From an uncultured Clostridia bacterium (GTDB lineage Bacteria; Bacillota; Clostridia; Monoglobales; Monoglobaceae): a stretch of DNA of 64,000 nucleotides. A program made the translations under genes and the position numbers. Below, in pieces: positions 55,902 through 64,000 of the stretch. The stretch's first letter is position 1. Each line of letters opens with the position of its first letter. Below the pieces are notes generated by a model. The model searched no databases. It was not told the origin of the DNA and saw nothing but the letters and a program-made list of their open reading frames with translations. The stretch lies in NCBI GenBank assembly GCA_947589045.1, contig CANQBQ010000003.1:30964-94963 (forward strand), read 5' to 3'.

Positions 55902-57140
55902 CTAAATATTTCCAATCATATACAGCGAACCGCAAACTATTATAACATCATCGCTCTGTGCCGACTCCTTCGCAAACGCGAGAGCATCGGACGGATTTTC
56001 AAACGAAGCGGGTTTATCCTCAAAAAACTCCCCGGCAAGCCGCGCGAGCTTTTCGGCTTCGAGCCTGCGCGGGTTTTGCGGCTGTGTGGCGACAAACTTC
56101 TTAGCAATCGGCGCCAGGACGCGCAGACATTTTTCGTACTCCTTGTCCGAGAGCATACCCATAACAAGTATCACTTTTTTGCCGACATACTTTTCAACGG
56201 TATGCCTGAGTGCCTCCGCTCCCGCCAAATTATGCGCGCCGTCAACTATGACGGTCGGCTCGGTTCCGACTTTTTCAAACCTGCCGCAAAAGCGCGTATT
56301 TTTAAGACCCTCGCGAACCGCATTTTCGCTCAAACCGAGCGCCGCGCAAGCCTCTATCGAGGTGAGCGCGTTATATATCTGGTGAACGCCGAGCATAGGA
56401 ATTTCATACTCCGCGCCCTTATACGAAAATTTGCTTCCGAACATATTTTGCTCGGTTATTTTCAGCGCGGACTTATCCGCGAAAACAAGCTCCGCGCCCT
56501 TCTCGCGCGCCGTCCGCTCTATAACCTCGTTTGCCTCGCACGGATTTTCGCAGTAGGCAACAACCTTTGAACCGCTCTTTATAATTCCGCACTTTTCATA
56601 TGCAATCTTGCCGATAGTGTCACCCAAAACCTCGGTGTGGTCATAGCTTATGCTTGTTATAACGCAAGCCTTGGGCGGCTTTATGACGTTTGTCGCGTCG
56701 AAGCGACCGCCGAGCCCCACCTCAAGCACGACAATATCGCATTTTTGCTCGTAAAAATACAGCAGAGCGGCGGCTGTCACCACCTCAAACTCGGTCGCCT
56801 CAAGGTCATCGCCCATAACGTCGGCAACCCTTGAAACGCAATGCGCGAGGGAGTCGGGGTCTATCAGCTTGCCGTCAATTTGTATGCGTTCTTCAAAGAC
56901 GCGGACAAACGGCGAAATGTAAAGACCCGTTTTTTTGCCGTCCGCCGTACAGGAATTTGCGATATACGACGCGGTAGAGCCTTTGCCGTTGGTTCCCGCG
57001 ACGTGGACAAAGCTCAGCTTGTCCTGCGGATTTCCGAGGCGGCGCATAAGCTCTGTTATATTGTCAAGCCCGAGCTTGGAGCCGAAGCGCAGTCTGCCGT
57101 GAATGAAATTCATTGTCTCGTCATATGAAAATTGCCGCAT
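55902..57140 (-). CDS. folC: Folylpolyglutamate synthase / dihydrofolate synthase
   Basis: FolC adds glutamate to folates. The 412-residue protein has the ATP-loop motif [16 protein letters not shown], the [15 protein letters not shown] omega-loop region and [12 protein letters not shown]. Its start lies inside the end of trmFO. Three start codons in a row (TTG, ATG, ATG) are possible; the ATG at 57140 is best spaced (7 nt) from AAAGGAG. Confidence 0.92.
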   Translation of the reverse strand: MRQFSYDETMNFIHGRLRFGSKLGLDNITELMRRLGNPQDKLSFVHVAGTNGKGSTASYIANSCTADGKKTGLYISPFVRVFEERIQIDGKLIDPDSLAHCVSRVADVMGDDLEATEFEVVTAAALLYFYEQKCDIVVLEVGLGGRFDATNVIKPPKACVITSISYDHTEVLGDTIGKIAYEKCGIIKSGSKVVAYCENPCEANEVIERTAREKGAELVFADKSALKITEQNMFGSKFSYKGAEYEIPMLGVHQIYNALTSIEACAALGLSENAVREGLKNTRFCGRFEKVGTEPTVIVDGAHNLAGAEALRHTVEKYVGKKVILVMGMLSDKEYEKCLRVLAPIAKKFVATQPQNPRRLEAEKLARLAGEFFEDKPASFENPSDALAFAKESAQSDDVIIVCGSLYMIGNI

Positions 57141-58425
57141 CATCAATCTCCTTTAAAGCTCTTTGAGCGAATTTTTCGGCTTTCAGCTTTTTATCCTTTA
57201 TGCGCTCTCCCAAATCCTCGAAAATTCCGAAGTTTACGTTCATCGGCTGGAAATTGACAATTCCCGGATTTGAGACATAGCACGCGAGCGCACCTATCGC
57301 CGTTCTTTTGCTGAATTCCGCCCGCTCCCTGCCGAGCGCGGAGAGCGCGGCGTTAATTCCCGCCAAAAGCCCCGACGCGGCGGACTCCACATATCCCTCA
57401 ACGCCCGTTATCTGACCCGCGAAATACAGCTTTTCGTATTTTCTCATACGGTACGTATTGTCGAGCAGGTCGGGCGAGTTTATATATGTGTTCCTGTGCA
57501 TAACTCCGTAACGCGCAAATTCAGCGTCCTTCAGCGCGGGTATAAGCCCGAACACCCTTCTTTGCTCGCCGAACTTCAAATGCGTCTGAAATCCGACGAT
57601 GTTATAAAGACTGCCCGCCGCGTTGTCCTGCCTGAGCTGAACCACCGCATACGGACGACTGCCGTCGTACGGATTGGTAAGACCGACCGGCTTCATAGGT
57701 CCGAATCGCATAGTGTCCTCTCCGCGCTTCGCCATAACCTCGATAGGCATACAGCCCTCAAACACATCGGGCTCGCCTTCAAGACCGTGTACCTCCGCTG
57801 TCTCGGCGGCGGCAAGCTCACGTCTGAACGTCAGATACTCCTCACGGCTGAGCGGACAGTTTATGTAATCATCGCCGCCCTTGCCGTAACGCGCGGCGCG
57901 GAAAGCCTTGGTCATATCCACCGAATTTATATCCACAATAGGCGCGGCGGCGTCAAAAAAGTGAAGGTATTTACTGCCCGTGAGGTTTCGTATGCTCTCA
58001 TAGAGCGCGTCCGAAACGAGCGGTCCCGCCGCAACAACGGTATATTCATCGGGATTTATCTCGGTTACCTCCTCCGAAATAACCTCTATGTTGGGGTGAG
58101 CCTTGATTTTTTCGGTGACCGCCGCCGAAAAGCCTTCGCGGTCGACCGCAAGCGCTCCGCCCGCAGGCACGCGCGTTTGGTCGGCGCACTGCATTATAAC
58201 GGAATTGAGCCTTCGCATTTCCTCTTTTAAAAGCCCGACAGCGTTGCCAAGACCCGCCGCACGCAGAGAGTTACTGCACACAAGCTCGGCAAAATTATCG
58301 CTCTTGTGCGCTGCCGAGCGTTTATGCGGCTTCATTTCAAAGAGCCGTACCAAAACTCCGCGCCGTGCCGCCTGCCACGCCGCTTCACAGCCCGCGAGTC
58401 CCGCTCCGATTACATTTATCTCCAT
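57121..58425 (-). CDS. trmFO: tRNA m5U54 methyltransferase, folate-dependent
   Basis: TrmFO methylates U54 of tRNA with methylene-tetrahydrofolate and FAD. The 434 residues start with the FAD-binding [13 protein letters not shown], then [15 protein letters not shown] and the CSNSLRAAG region with a catalytic Cys; [20 protein letters not shown] is the FAD-end signature. It sits between topA and folC, the common topA-trmFO order of Firmicutes. Confidence 0.95.
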   Translation of the reverse strand: MEINVIGAGLAGCEAAWQAARRGVLVRLFEMKPHKRSAAHKSDNFAELVCSNSLRAAGLGNAVGLLKEEMRRLNSVIMQCADQTRVPAGGALAVDREGFSAAVTEKIKAHPNIEVISEEVTEINPDEYTVVAAGPLVSDALYESIRNLTGSKYLHFFDAAAPIVDINSVDMTKAFRAARYGKGGDDYINCPLSREEYLTFRRELAAAETAEVHGLEGEPDVFEGCMPIEVMAKRGEDTMRFGPMKPVGLTNPYDGSRPYAVVQLRQDNAAGSLYNIVGFQTHLKFGEQRRVFGLIPALKDAEFARYGVMHRNTYINSPDLLDNTYRMRKYEKLYFAGQITGVEGYVESAASGLLAGINAALSALGRERAEFSKRTAIGALACYVSNPGIVNFQPMNVNFGIFEDLGERIKDKKLKAEKFAQRALKEIDDAAIFI

Positions 58426-58430
58426 AGCTT

Positions 58431-60557
58431 TTAAACTTCCGCTTTCTCTTTATTCTCGCTTTTCTTGCCCGACGGCTTCTTCTCCCATTTGCAGTCCTCG
58501 TTACTGCACACAATCTTAACAAAATTTCTGCCTCTGTACGGGCGGCGTTTTACCACCATCGAACCGCACTGAGGGCATTTCTCGTTTGTCGGCTCGTCCC
58601 ACGACATATAGTCGCAGGTGGGATTATGCTCACAGCCGTAATAAGTAATTCCTCTTTTCGACCTCTTGACGAGGATTTTTCCTCCGCACTTGGGGCAGTC
58701 GACGCCCAGCTCCTTTGTTATAGACTTGGTGTTCTTACATTCGGGATAGCCGGGGCAGGCGAGGAACTTTCCGAACCTTCCCTGCTTATATACCATCATT
58801 CTGCCGCACTTTTCGCACTTTACGTCCGAAACCTCATCCTTTATCTCAATGTCGCCGATTTTCTCCTCGGCAAGAGAGAGCGTTTTTGAAAAAGGGCCGT
58901 AAAATCCGCGTATTATATCCTTCCACGGCGTGTCGCCGTTTTCTATTTCGTCAAGCTCGGTTTCCATATTCGCGGTAAACTCGATGTCCACTATATCCTT
59001 GAAGTTTTCTTTCATAAGCTCGGTAACGATAATTCCGAGCTCGGTCGGGAAAAGCGTCTTTCCGTCGCGCGCCACATATCCGCGCGAGGTTATGGTGGTT
59101 ATCGTCGGCGCATAGGTACTCGGACGTCCTATGCCCTCCTCCTCCATCACCTTGACGAGAGACGCTTCGGTGTATCGCGGGGGCGGCTGTGTGAAGTGCT
59201 GCTCCGAAATCAGTTCCTTGAGCTTTAGCTCCTGACCCTCGGTGAGAGGCGGGAGCTTGCTCTTCTTTTCCTCCGCATTGTCGCGCCCTTCGACATAGAC
59301 CGCGGTAAAGCCGTCAAATTTAACGGTGGTGCCGTTTGCGCGGAATATATATTTGTCCGCCGAAATGTCTGCCTGCACCGTGTCAAACACCGCGCTCGAC
59401 ATCTGACTTGCCAAAAATCTGTTCCACACCAGCCTGTACAGCTTATACTGGTCTGACTTAAGCGAGTCCTTGACCGCTTCGGGCGGCAGGCTCATATTTG
59501 TCGGTCTGATTGCCTCGTGCGCGTCCTGTGCGCCGTTTCGCGACTTATATACTCTCGGCTTCTCGGGGAGGTATTTATCTCCGTAGCGCTCCGAAATATA
59601 CTGCCTCGCCGCGCTCTGCGCGTCAACGGCTATTCTCATCGAGTCGGTTCTCATATATGTTATAAGTCCGACGGTGCCTTTTCCCTTTATGTCAACCCCT
59701 TCGTAGAGCTGCTGTGCCGTACTCATTGTGCGTCTCGCCGTGAAATTCAGCTTTCGCGACGCCTCCTGCTGGAGAGTGCTGGTAGTGAACGGCGGCGCGG
59801 GGTTGCGCTTTTTCTCGCTCTTTTTTATGGACTTGACCGCATAGTCCGCACCGCGCACCGTTTTTTCAATCGCGCGCACCGTTTCTTCGTCGGGCAGGTC
59901 TATTTTTTTGCCGTCCGCTCCGCCGAGGAACTTCGCGACAAACGGCTGTTTGCCCGCGCTGTTGGTGAGCTTTGCGTCCATACTCCAATACTCGACAGGC
60001 TCAAACGCCCGTATCTCCGCTTCGCGGTCGACCACCAATCTGGTCGTGACCGACTGAACGCGTCCGGCGCTCAGCCCCTTTTTTACCTTTTTCCAAAGCA
60101 GAGGGCTTATTTGATAGCCCACTATTCTGTCAAGCACGCGTCGCGCCTGCTGTGCGTCAACCAAATCCAAATCAATGGCACGCGGAACCTTGACCGCCTC
60201 GCGTACCGCCGTTTTGGTAATCTCGTTGAAGGTGACCCTGCATTTTGAGGCGGGGTCTATGCCGAGCAGGGCTGCCAAATGCCACGAAATCGCTTCTCCC
60301 TCGCGGTCGGGGTCGGTTGCGAGCAAAATCTTATCCGCCGACTTCGCCTTCTTTTTGAGGTCGGAAATAAGCGGTCCCTTGCCGCGTATCGTGATGTACT
60401 TAGGCTCAAAATCGTTTTCAATGTCAACTCCGAGCTGGCTTTTGGGCAAATCGCGAAGATGCCCCATAGACGCGGTAACGTCGTAGCCGCTGCCCAAGTA
60501 GCCCTTTATGGTTTTTGCCTTTGAGGGAGACTCAACAATAACAAGTTTCTTTGCCAT
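58431..60557 (-). CDS. topA: DNA topoisomerase I
   Basis: Type IA topoisomerase relaxing negative supercoils. The 708-residue chain has the TOPRIM domain ([32 protein letters not shown]), the catalytic Tyr in [14 protein letters not shown], and three C-terminal Cys4 zinc ribbons starting [29 protein letters not shown] and CPQCGSMV. It is 5 bp upstream of trmFO and downstream of dprA. Confidence 0.96.
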   Translation of the reverse strand: MAKKLVIVESPSKAKTIKGYLGSGYDVTASMGHLRDLPKSQLGVDIENDFEPKYITIRGKGPLISDLKKKAKSADKILLATDPDREGEAISWHLAALLGIDPASKCRVTFNEITKTAVREAVKVPRAIDLDLVDAQQARRVLDRIVGYQISPLLWKKVKKGLSAGRVQSVTTRLVVDREAEIRAFEPVEYWSMDAKLTNSAGKQPFVAKFLGGADGKKIDLPDEETVRAIEKTVRGADYAVKSIKKSEKKRNPAPPFTTSTLQQEASRKLNFTARRTMSTAQQLYEGVDIKGKGTVGLITYMRTDSMRIAVDAQSAARQYISERYGDKYLPEKPRVYKSRNGAQDAHEAIRPTNMSLPPEAVKDSLKSDQYKLYRLVWNRFLASQMSSAVFDTVQADISADKYIFRANGTTVKFDGFTAVYVEGRDNAEEKKSKLPPLTEGQELKLKELISEQHFTQPPPRYTEASLVKVMEEEGIGRPSTYAPTITTITSRGYVARDGKTLFPTELGIIVTELMKENFKDIVDIEFTANMETELDEIENGDTPWKDIIRGFYGPFSKTLSLAEEKIGDIEIKDEVSDVKCEKCGRMMVYKQGRFGKFLACPGYPECKNTKSITKELGVDCPKCGGKILVKRSKRGITYYGCEHNPTCDYMSWDEPTNEKCPQCGSMVVKRRPYRGRNFVKIVCSNEDCKWEKKPSGKKSENKEKAEV

Positions 60558-60603
60558 AATTCATTACCTTTCAGTTAATCTTTTATTTCTTTTAAAGCCG
60601 TTG

Positions 60604-61809
60604 TCATTTAAAAACCGGTGAGTATATGTTTCCCGCACCGCGTTTAACTATGCCTTTCATTTCGAGCAGCAAAAGCTTTGCGCTGAGGCTGCCCGCGCTT
60701 ATTCCGCACCCGTCGGCTATATCGTCTATCATCGCGCTGCCGTGCTCGTGCAGAAATTTGACTATCGCAACCTGCTCGTCGTCGCCGAGCGAGGCTGTTA
60801 TCGTTTCTATCGGCGTCTTTTTGACGCTCTCCGCCTTTATCTTTTTCTCGCGGGCGGGACGCGGCTTTTCGCTCTCCTCACCGCTCATCGCAATATTTAC
60901 AGGCTCCCCGAGCAGTGCTTCGCCGTTACTCAAAAGCTCGGGAGACACCGAGGCGTACTCATTTATAACGTCCTGCGCGTCGCGTATGATATACGCTCCG
61001 TCGCTGAGCAGACTGTTCGGCAGCTCGGAATTTCTGACTATGGGCGTTATCGGTATTGCGAACACGTCGCGGTTATTTTCCTCCGCCAGACGCGCACTCA
61101 TCGAGGTGCCGCTTTTGTATCTGCCCTCGGCTATGACCGTCGCGGTACACAAGCCTACGATTATTCGGTTTCTCTGGGAATAAAGCCTGCCTTCGGCGGG
61201 ATAATGCGGCGGGCGTTCGCTTACAACCGCGCCGTTGTTTATTATACACTCATACAGGTCGGCGTTGACCTTGGGATATACCACATCGACTCCGCCCGCC
61301 AGCACAGCCACCGTCTTGTTGCCCGCGTGAAGCGCGCCGACGTGCGCCATACGGTCAATTCCGACAGCCATACCGCTGACTATGACCGCGCCGCGAGCCG
61401 CCAAATCCTTTGCGATGGAATACACCACCTTCATACCCTCCTCGGTAGGTCGGCGCGAGCCTACTATGCTTATTCCGAGAAGATTGTCAAAGTCGGGGAG
61501 GTCGCCTTTTACATACAGTACGCGAGGCGGACAGGTTATATGGCGCAGTCTGAACGGATAATTCTCGTCGTCAATCGTTATTATATGTATTCCGCTATCC
61601 GTACATTCGCGATAAATTCGCTCCGCTTCGCGCGTGTCCTTTTTCAGAGCGGCTCTGCCCAGCCCGTACTTCCGAAGCTGAGCCGCGTCGGCACGGTAAA
61701 CGGCGTCCGCGCTTCCGAAGGCGCGGATATGTTTGTCGATAACCGCCGGCTCGTGCTTACACACACTGCTGAGCCACAAGTCCTTGAGCAAATCATCAAA
61801 GCTTATCAT
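60604..61809 (-). CDS. dprA: DNA-processing protein DprA
   Basis: DprA loads RecA on incoming single-stranded DNA during transformation. The Rossmann core shows GSRRPTEEGMKV, VSGMAVGIDRMAH, VAVLAGGVDVVYP and SQRNRIIVGLC, then EGRYKSGTSMSARLA. A C-terminal winged helix (after residue 340) completes the 401 residues. Competence function cannot be assumed, since dprA is widespread. It overlaps the upstream methyltransferase gene by 4 bp. Confidence 0.94.
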   Translation of the reverse strand: MISFDDLLKDLWLSSVCKHEPAVIDKHIRAFGSADAVYRADAAQLRKYGLGRAALKKDTREAERIYRECTDSGIHIITIDDENYPFRLRHITCPPRVLYVKGDLPDFDNLLGISIVGSRRPTEEGMKVVYSIAKDLAARGAVIVSGMAVGIDRMAHVGALHAGNKTVAVLAGGVDVVYPKVNADLYECIINNGAVVSERPPHYPAEGRLYSQRNRIIVGLCTATVIAEGRYKSGTSMSARLAEENNRDVFAIPITPIVRNSELPNSLLSDGAYIIRDAQDVINEYASVSPELLSNGEALLGEPVNIAMSGEESEKPRPAREKKIKAESVKKTPIETITASLGDDEQVAIVKFLHEHGSAMIDDIADGCGISAGSLSAKLLLLEMKGIVKRGAGNIYSPVFK

Positions 61810-62576
61810 AAAGCCTTCCTCCCAAGCTCATACATCGCTATTCCCGCCGCGACCGACGCATTAAGAGACTCCGCCGCGCCGCTCATCGGTATTTTAAAGA
61901 GTATGTCCGCGCCCGCCTCAATCTCGGACGATATGCCCCAAGCCTCGCTGCCTATCACGAGCGCGATTTTGCCGCAGTCCGAAATGTCCGAAATGCTTTT
62001 TTCCGCCGACAGCGACGAGGCGCAGACCGTAAATCCGCGCTCTTTGAGAACTTCGAGAAGCTCCGCGCGGCTCTTTCCGCGGTCAATGGGCATACGGAAA
62101 ATCGAGCCCATTGTGGCGCGAACCGTCTTTGGATTGTAAACGTCCACGCAGCCGTCCGTCGTATATATTATGTCAACCCCAAGCGCCTCCGCACTTCGGA
62201 TAATCGTACCCATATTCCCGGGCTCCGAAACGCCGTCGAGAATTAGCACAAAGCGCGCCAAATCAAGGTTTTGAGGGATTTGTGAAATTCTTACGGCGGC
62301 AAACACACCTTGGGAGTTTTCGGTGTCGCAAATGTCTTTGAACACCGCGTCCGAAACGACGAGCGTCAAAACATTTTCGTCCGAAAAATCGGATTTTTTT
62401 TCAAAAAAGCTCTCGGAGAGTATGACAAACTCGACCGCGCCGACCGAAAGCGCTTCCGAGACGAGGCGCTTGCCCTCCGCGCAGAACATGGAGAGCTTCT
62501 CCCTGTACTTCTTCCGGGACAGGGATTTTGCGAGCTTTACATACTTATTATCCTTGCTTTCTATGTGTCTTATCAT
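61806..62576 (-). CDS. SpoU/TrmH-family RNA 2'-O-methyltransferase
   Basis: The 256-residue protein has an N-terminal RNA-binding substrate domain (KSLSRKKYREKLSMFCAEG) and the SPOUT motifs LDGVSEPGNMGTIIRSAEALG, LVIGSEAWGIS and IPMSGAAESLNASVAAGIA. Most likely it modifies 23S rRNA; the exact nucleotide cannot be read from sequence. It follows rplT after a terminator and begins the trmH-dprA-topA-trmFO-folC-ilvA-ridA run. Confidence 0.9.
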   Translation of the reverse strand: MIRHIESKDNKYVKLAKSLSRKKYREKLSMFCAEGKRLVSEALSVGAVEFVILSESFFEKKSDFSDENVLTLVVSDAVFKDICDTENSQGVFAAVRISQIPQNLDLARFVLILDGVSEPGNMGTIIRSAEALGVDIIYTTDGCVDVYNPKTVRATMGSIFRMPIDRGKSRAELLEVLKERGFTVCASSLSAEKSISDISDCGKIALVIGSEAWGISSEIEAGADILFKIPMSGAAESLNASVAAGIAMYELGRKAL

Positions 62577-62612
62577 ATTTTAAACTACCAAAAATTAAGT
62601 TATCTTACAGCG

Positions 62613-62645
62613 AAAAAAGTTATACCAAAAGGTATAACTTTTTTT
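62613..62645 (-). terminator. Terminator of the infC-rpmI-rplT operon
   Basis: AAAAAAGTTATACC and GGTATAACTTTTTT form a 14-bp stem with an AAAA loop, directly after the rplT stop. Confidence 0.9.
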
Positions 62646-62647
62646 AA

Positions 62648-62992
62648 TTATCTTACTTTCTCAACCAGTTTTGTAAACGCCGCAGGGTCGGAAATCGCTA
62701 TTTCGGACAGCATTTTACGGTTAATCTCAATGCCGTTCTGCTTAAGACCGTTCATAAATCTGCTGTAACTCATTCCGTTAGCCCTTGCCGCCGCGTTTAT
62801 ACGGGCAATCCAAAGCTGTCTGAAATCTCTCTTCTTCTGCTTTCTGTCGCGATAAGCATAAGACAGCGACTTCATAACCGCCTGATTGGCTGTTTTATAC
62901 AGCTTGCTCTTTGCACCTCTGTAACCTTTTGCAAGCTTTAATATTTTTTTATGTCTTGCACGGGTCTTGACCGCGCCCTTTATTCTTGCCAT
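62648..62992 (-). CDS. rplT: Large ribosomal subunit protein bL20
   Basis: The 114-residue basic protein has the L20 start [20 protein letters not shown] and [21 protein letters not shown]20 binds 23S rRNA early in assembly and, in Bacillus, represses its own operon through the infC leader. Confidence 0.97.
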   Translation of the reverse strand: MARIKGAVKTRARHKKILKLAKGYRGAKSKLYKTANQAVMKSLSYAYRDRKQKKRDFRQLWIARINAAARANGMSYSRFMNGLKQNGIEINRKMLSEIAISDPAAFTKLVEKVR

Positions 62993-63043
62993 AGATTTGT
63001 TCTCCTTTTCTTAACTTTACGACTTGTGCGTTTTTAGCCTACC

Positions 63044-63247
63044 TTACTTGTAAGGCATCATCTTTTTGATGGTCGAGGCATTTGCCGGTGACAAGTAGCC
63101 CGCCTTTCTCAGCTTTCTTTTTCTCTTTGTGCTTTTCTTGTTGAGGATGTGGCTTTTATAAGCCTTGCTTCTTTTAATCTTACCGTTCTTGGTGACGCCG
63201 AAACGCTTTGCCGCGCCTCTATGGGTCTTAACTTTCGTATTAGCCAT
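63044..63247 (-). CDS. rpmI: Large ribosomal subunit protein bL35
   Basis: A 67-residue basic protein: [22 protein letters not shown] and [20 protein letters not shown] are typical bL35 (given in part here). It lies between infC and rplT in the universal order. Confidence 0.97.
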   Translation of the reverse strand: MANTKVKTHRGAAKRFGVTKNGKIKRSKAYKSHILNKKSTKRKRKLRKAGYLSPANASTIKKMMPYK

Positions 63248-63283
63248 ATTCTTTTCTCTCCTTCCGTTTATGAACCTGATTTT

Positions 63284-63802
63284 TTACGCATTATTTTTGG
63301 GTGTTATGAACATAGCCATATTTCTGCCTTCCATCTTCGCGCCCTTTTCCACCGTTCCGTATTCCGAAACCGTCTCCGCTACTTTATCGAGCAGTTCCTT
63401 GCCCAATGACGAATGAGTAATCTCACGTCCTCTGAACTTGACCGAAACCTTAACCTTGTCGCCCGCCTTGAGGAACTTTATCGCACCGCCCATCTTGGTA
63501 TTAAAATCGTGGTCGCCGATATTGGGCGTAAGCTTAACCTCTTTTATGCTTACGACCTTCTGGTTTTTGCGCTGCGCCTTTTCCTTTTTGGCAAGCTCAA
63601 ACTTATGCTTTCCGTAGTCCATAATCTTGCACACCGGCGGCTTTGCCTGCGGAGCAATCTTTACCAAGTCAAGATTTGCCGCCTCCGCCCTGCTCTGAGC
63701 CTCGCTGTTGGAGACTATTCCGAGCTGAGTGCCGTCCTCGCCTATAAGCCTGACCTCTTTGTCCTTGATTTCCTCATTGATCATTAAATCCTGTTTAGCT
63801 AT
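63284..63802 (-). CDS. infC: Translation initiation factor IF-3, probably with an AUA start codon
   Basis: IF-3 blocks subunit joining and checks start-codon pairing. The N-terminal domain starts INEEIKDKEVRLIGEDG, with the interdomain linker (KFELAKKEKAQRKNQK) and the C-terminal domain KVSVKFRGREITHSSLG. The best ribosome site, GGAGGTG (63811-63815 region), lies 8 nt before an ATA at 63800-63802, giving IAKQDLMINEE and 172 residues. The first in-frame ATG (63784) has only a weak AGGA in front. Non-AUG starts are known in infC genes (AUU in E. coli), where IF-3 limits its own synthesis. Confidence 0.93.
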   Translation of the reverse strand: MAKQDLMINEEIKDKEVRLIGEDGTQLGIVSNSEAQSRAEAANLDLVKIAPQAKPPVCKIMDYGKHKFELAKKEKAQRKNQKVVSIKEVKLTPNIGDHDFNTKMGGAIKFLKAGDKVKVSVKFRGREITHSSLGKELLDKVAETVSEYGTVEKGAKMEGRNMAMFITPKNNA

Positions 63803-63811
63803 GCAAAACAC

Positions 63812-63870
63812 CTCCAAAAAACTAATACGCGGAAAGCTAAGCTATCCGCGTATATTCGGCAAACGAATAT
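63812..63870 (-). promoter_or_regulatory. infC leader: attenuator hairpin and overlapping upstream hairpin
   Basis: ATACGCGGA (63825-63833) and TCCGCGTAT (63845-63853) form a 9-bp stem followed on the minus strand by TTAGTTTTTT, a terminator placed just before the infC ribosome site. A second hairpin, ATATTCG/CGAATAT (63852-63870), abuts and slightly overlaps it. This arrangement matches the idea of an L20-controlled transcription attenuator, known for the Bacillus infC-rpmI-rplT operon. Assignment to L20 is inference. Confidence 0.7.
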
Positions 63871-63932
63871 TAAGTTACTGCCCTTTCGCTGTGCGCTGAG
63901 GGGAGAAGCGGAAACCTCTGCTTTACCCAAAT

Positions 63933-63961
63933 ATTATAGTATCGCGCCGTGCGTTTGTCAA
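63933..63961 (-). promoter_or_regulatory. infC operon promoter, full consensus
   Basis: TTGACA (63956-63961) and TATAAT (63933-63938) on the minus strand are 17 nt apart. The leader to infC is about 125 nt. Confidence 0.88.
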
Positions 63962-64000
63962 GTACTTTTTTAAAATTTTTCAAATTTAATTTTTATGCCG

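Overview
The window looks like chromosome of an anaerobic Bacillota bacterium of the class Clostridia, probably an uncultured gut or rumen lineage. The evidence is the murB-rapZ-whiA-dnaE order, a complete RnfCDGEAB complex, surface proteins with S-layer homology (SLH) domains, single-chain PurL, the AICAR formyltransferase/PurO pair in place of bifunctional PurH, strong GGAGG ribosome sites and TTGACA-17-TATAAT promoters. A large pectate-lyase-like protein suggests growth on plant material. No rRNA, tRNA, CRISPR array, prophage or insertion sequence was seen.

Layout. 1-7.9 kb (+): murB (5' end cut off), rapZ, whiA, dnaE, feoA, feoB. 8.0-15.1 kb: a lipoprotein made of DnaJ-type zinc motifs (+), a BlaI/BlaR-like regulator pair (-), an intergenic repeat patch, and a secreted zincin with a Thr-Pro repeat stalk (-). 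15.2-25.3 kb (-): a purine operon, purL-punA-(luxS::mtnN)-purE-purM-purN-purO-AICARFT, whose promoter carries an inverted-repeat operator. 25.4-26.2 kb (+): an SDR dehydrogenase. 26.3-33.0 kb (-): trpEGDCFBA with its promoter and a structured leader. 33.0-38.0 kb (-): the pectate lyase and an SLH-anchored binding protein. 38.1-43.7 kb (-): the rnf operon. 43.7-44.3 kb (-): an ECF S component. 44.4-51.9 kb (+): guaB, a YcdB/SLH protein, two half-size TauE/SafE proteins, pepD and a DUF819 transporter. 52.0-54.2 kb: an array of about eleven small structured RNA genes on the minus strand, interrupted by one arsC-like gene on the plus strand. 54.2-63.9 kb (-): infC-rpmI-rplT, then trmH-like, dprA, topA, trmFO, folC, ilvA and ridA.

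The main candidate for an undescribed system is the RNA array at 52.04-54.21 kb. Each unit has a -10 box of the form TAnnnT, and nine of eleven also have a perfect TTGACA exactly 17 nt upstream. Six to eleven nt after the -10 box a closing stem begins. The 3' strand of that stem usually runs into a U-tract, so it doubles as a terminator. The stems are intact while the RNA bodies differ from unit to unit, apart from one near-identical pair. This looks like a set of independently transcribed small RNAs built on a common plan.

The purine operon also stands out. It joins de novo IMP synthesis with nucleoside phosphorolysis and with a LuxS-MtnN fusion that would carry out both steps from S-adenosylhomocysteine to homocysteine and the AI-2 precursor. 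All functional calls rest on reading sequence motifs; no database search was run.
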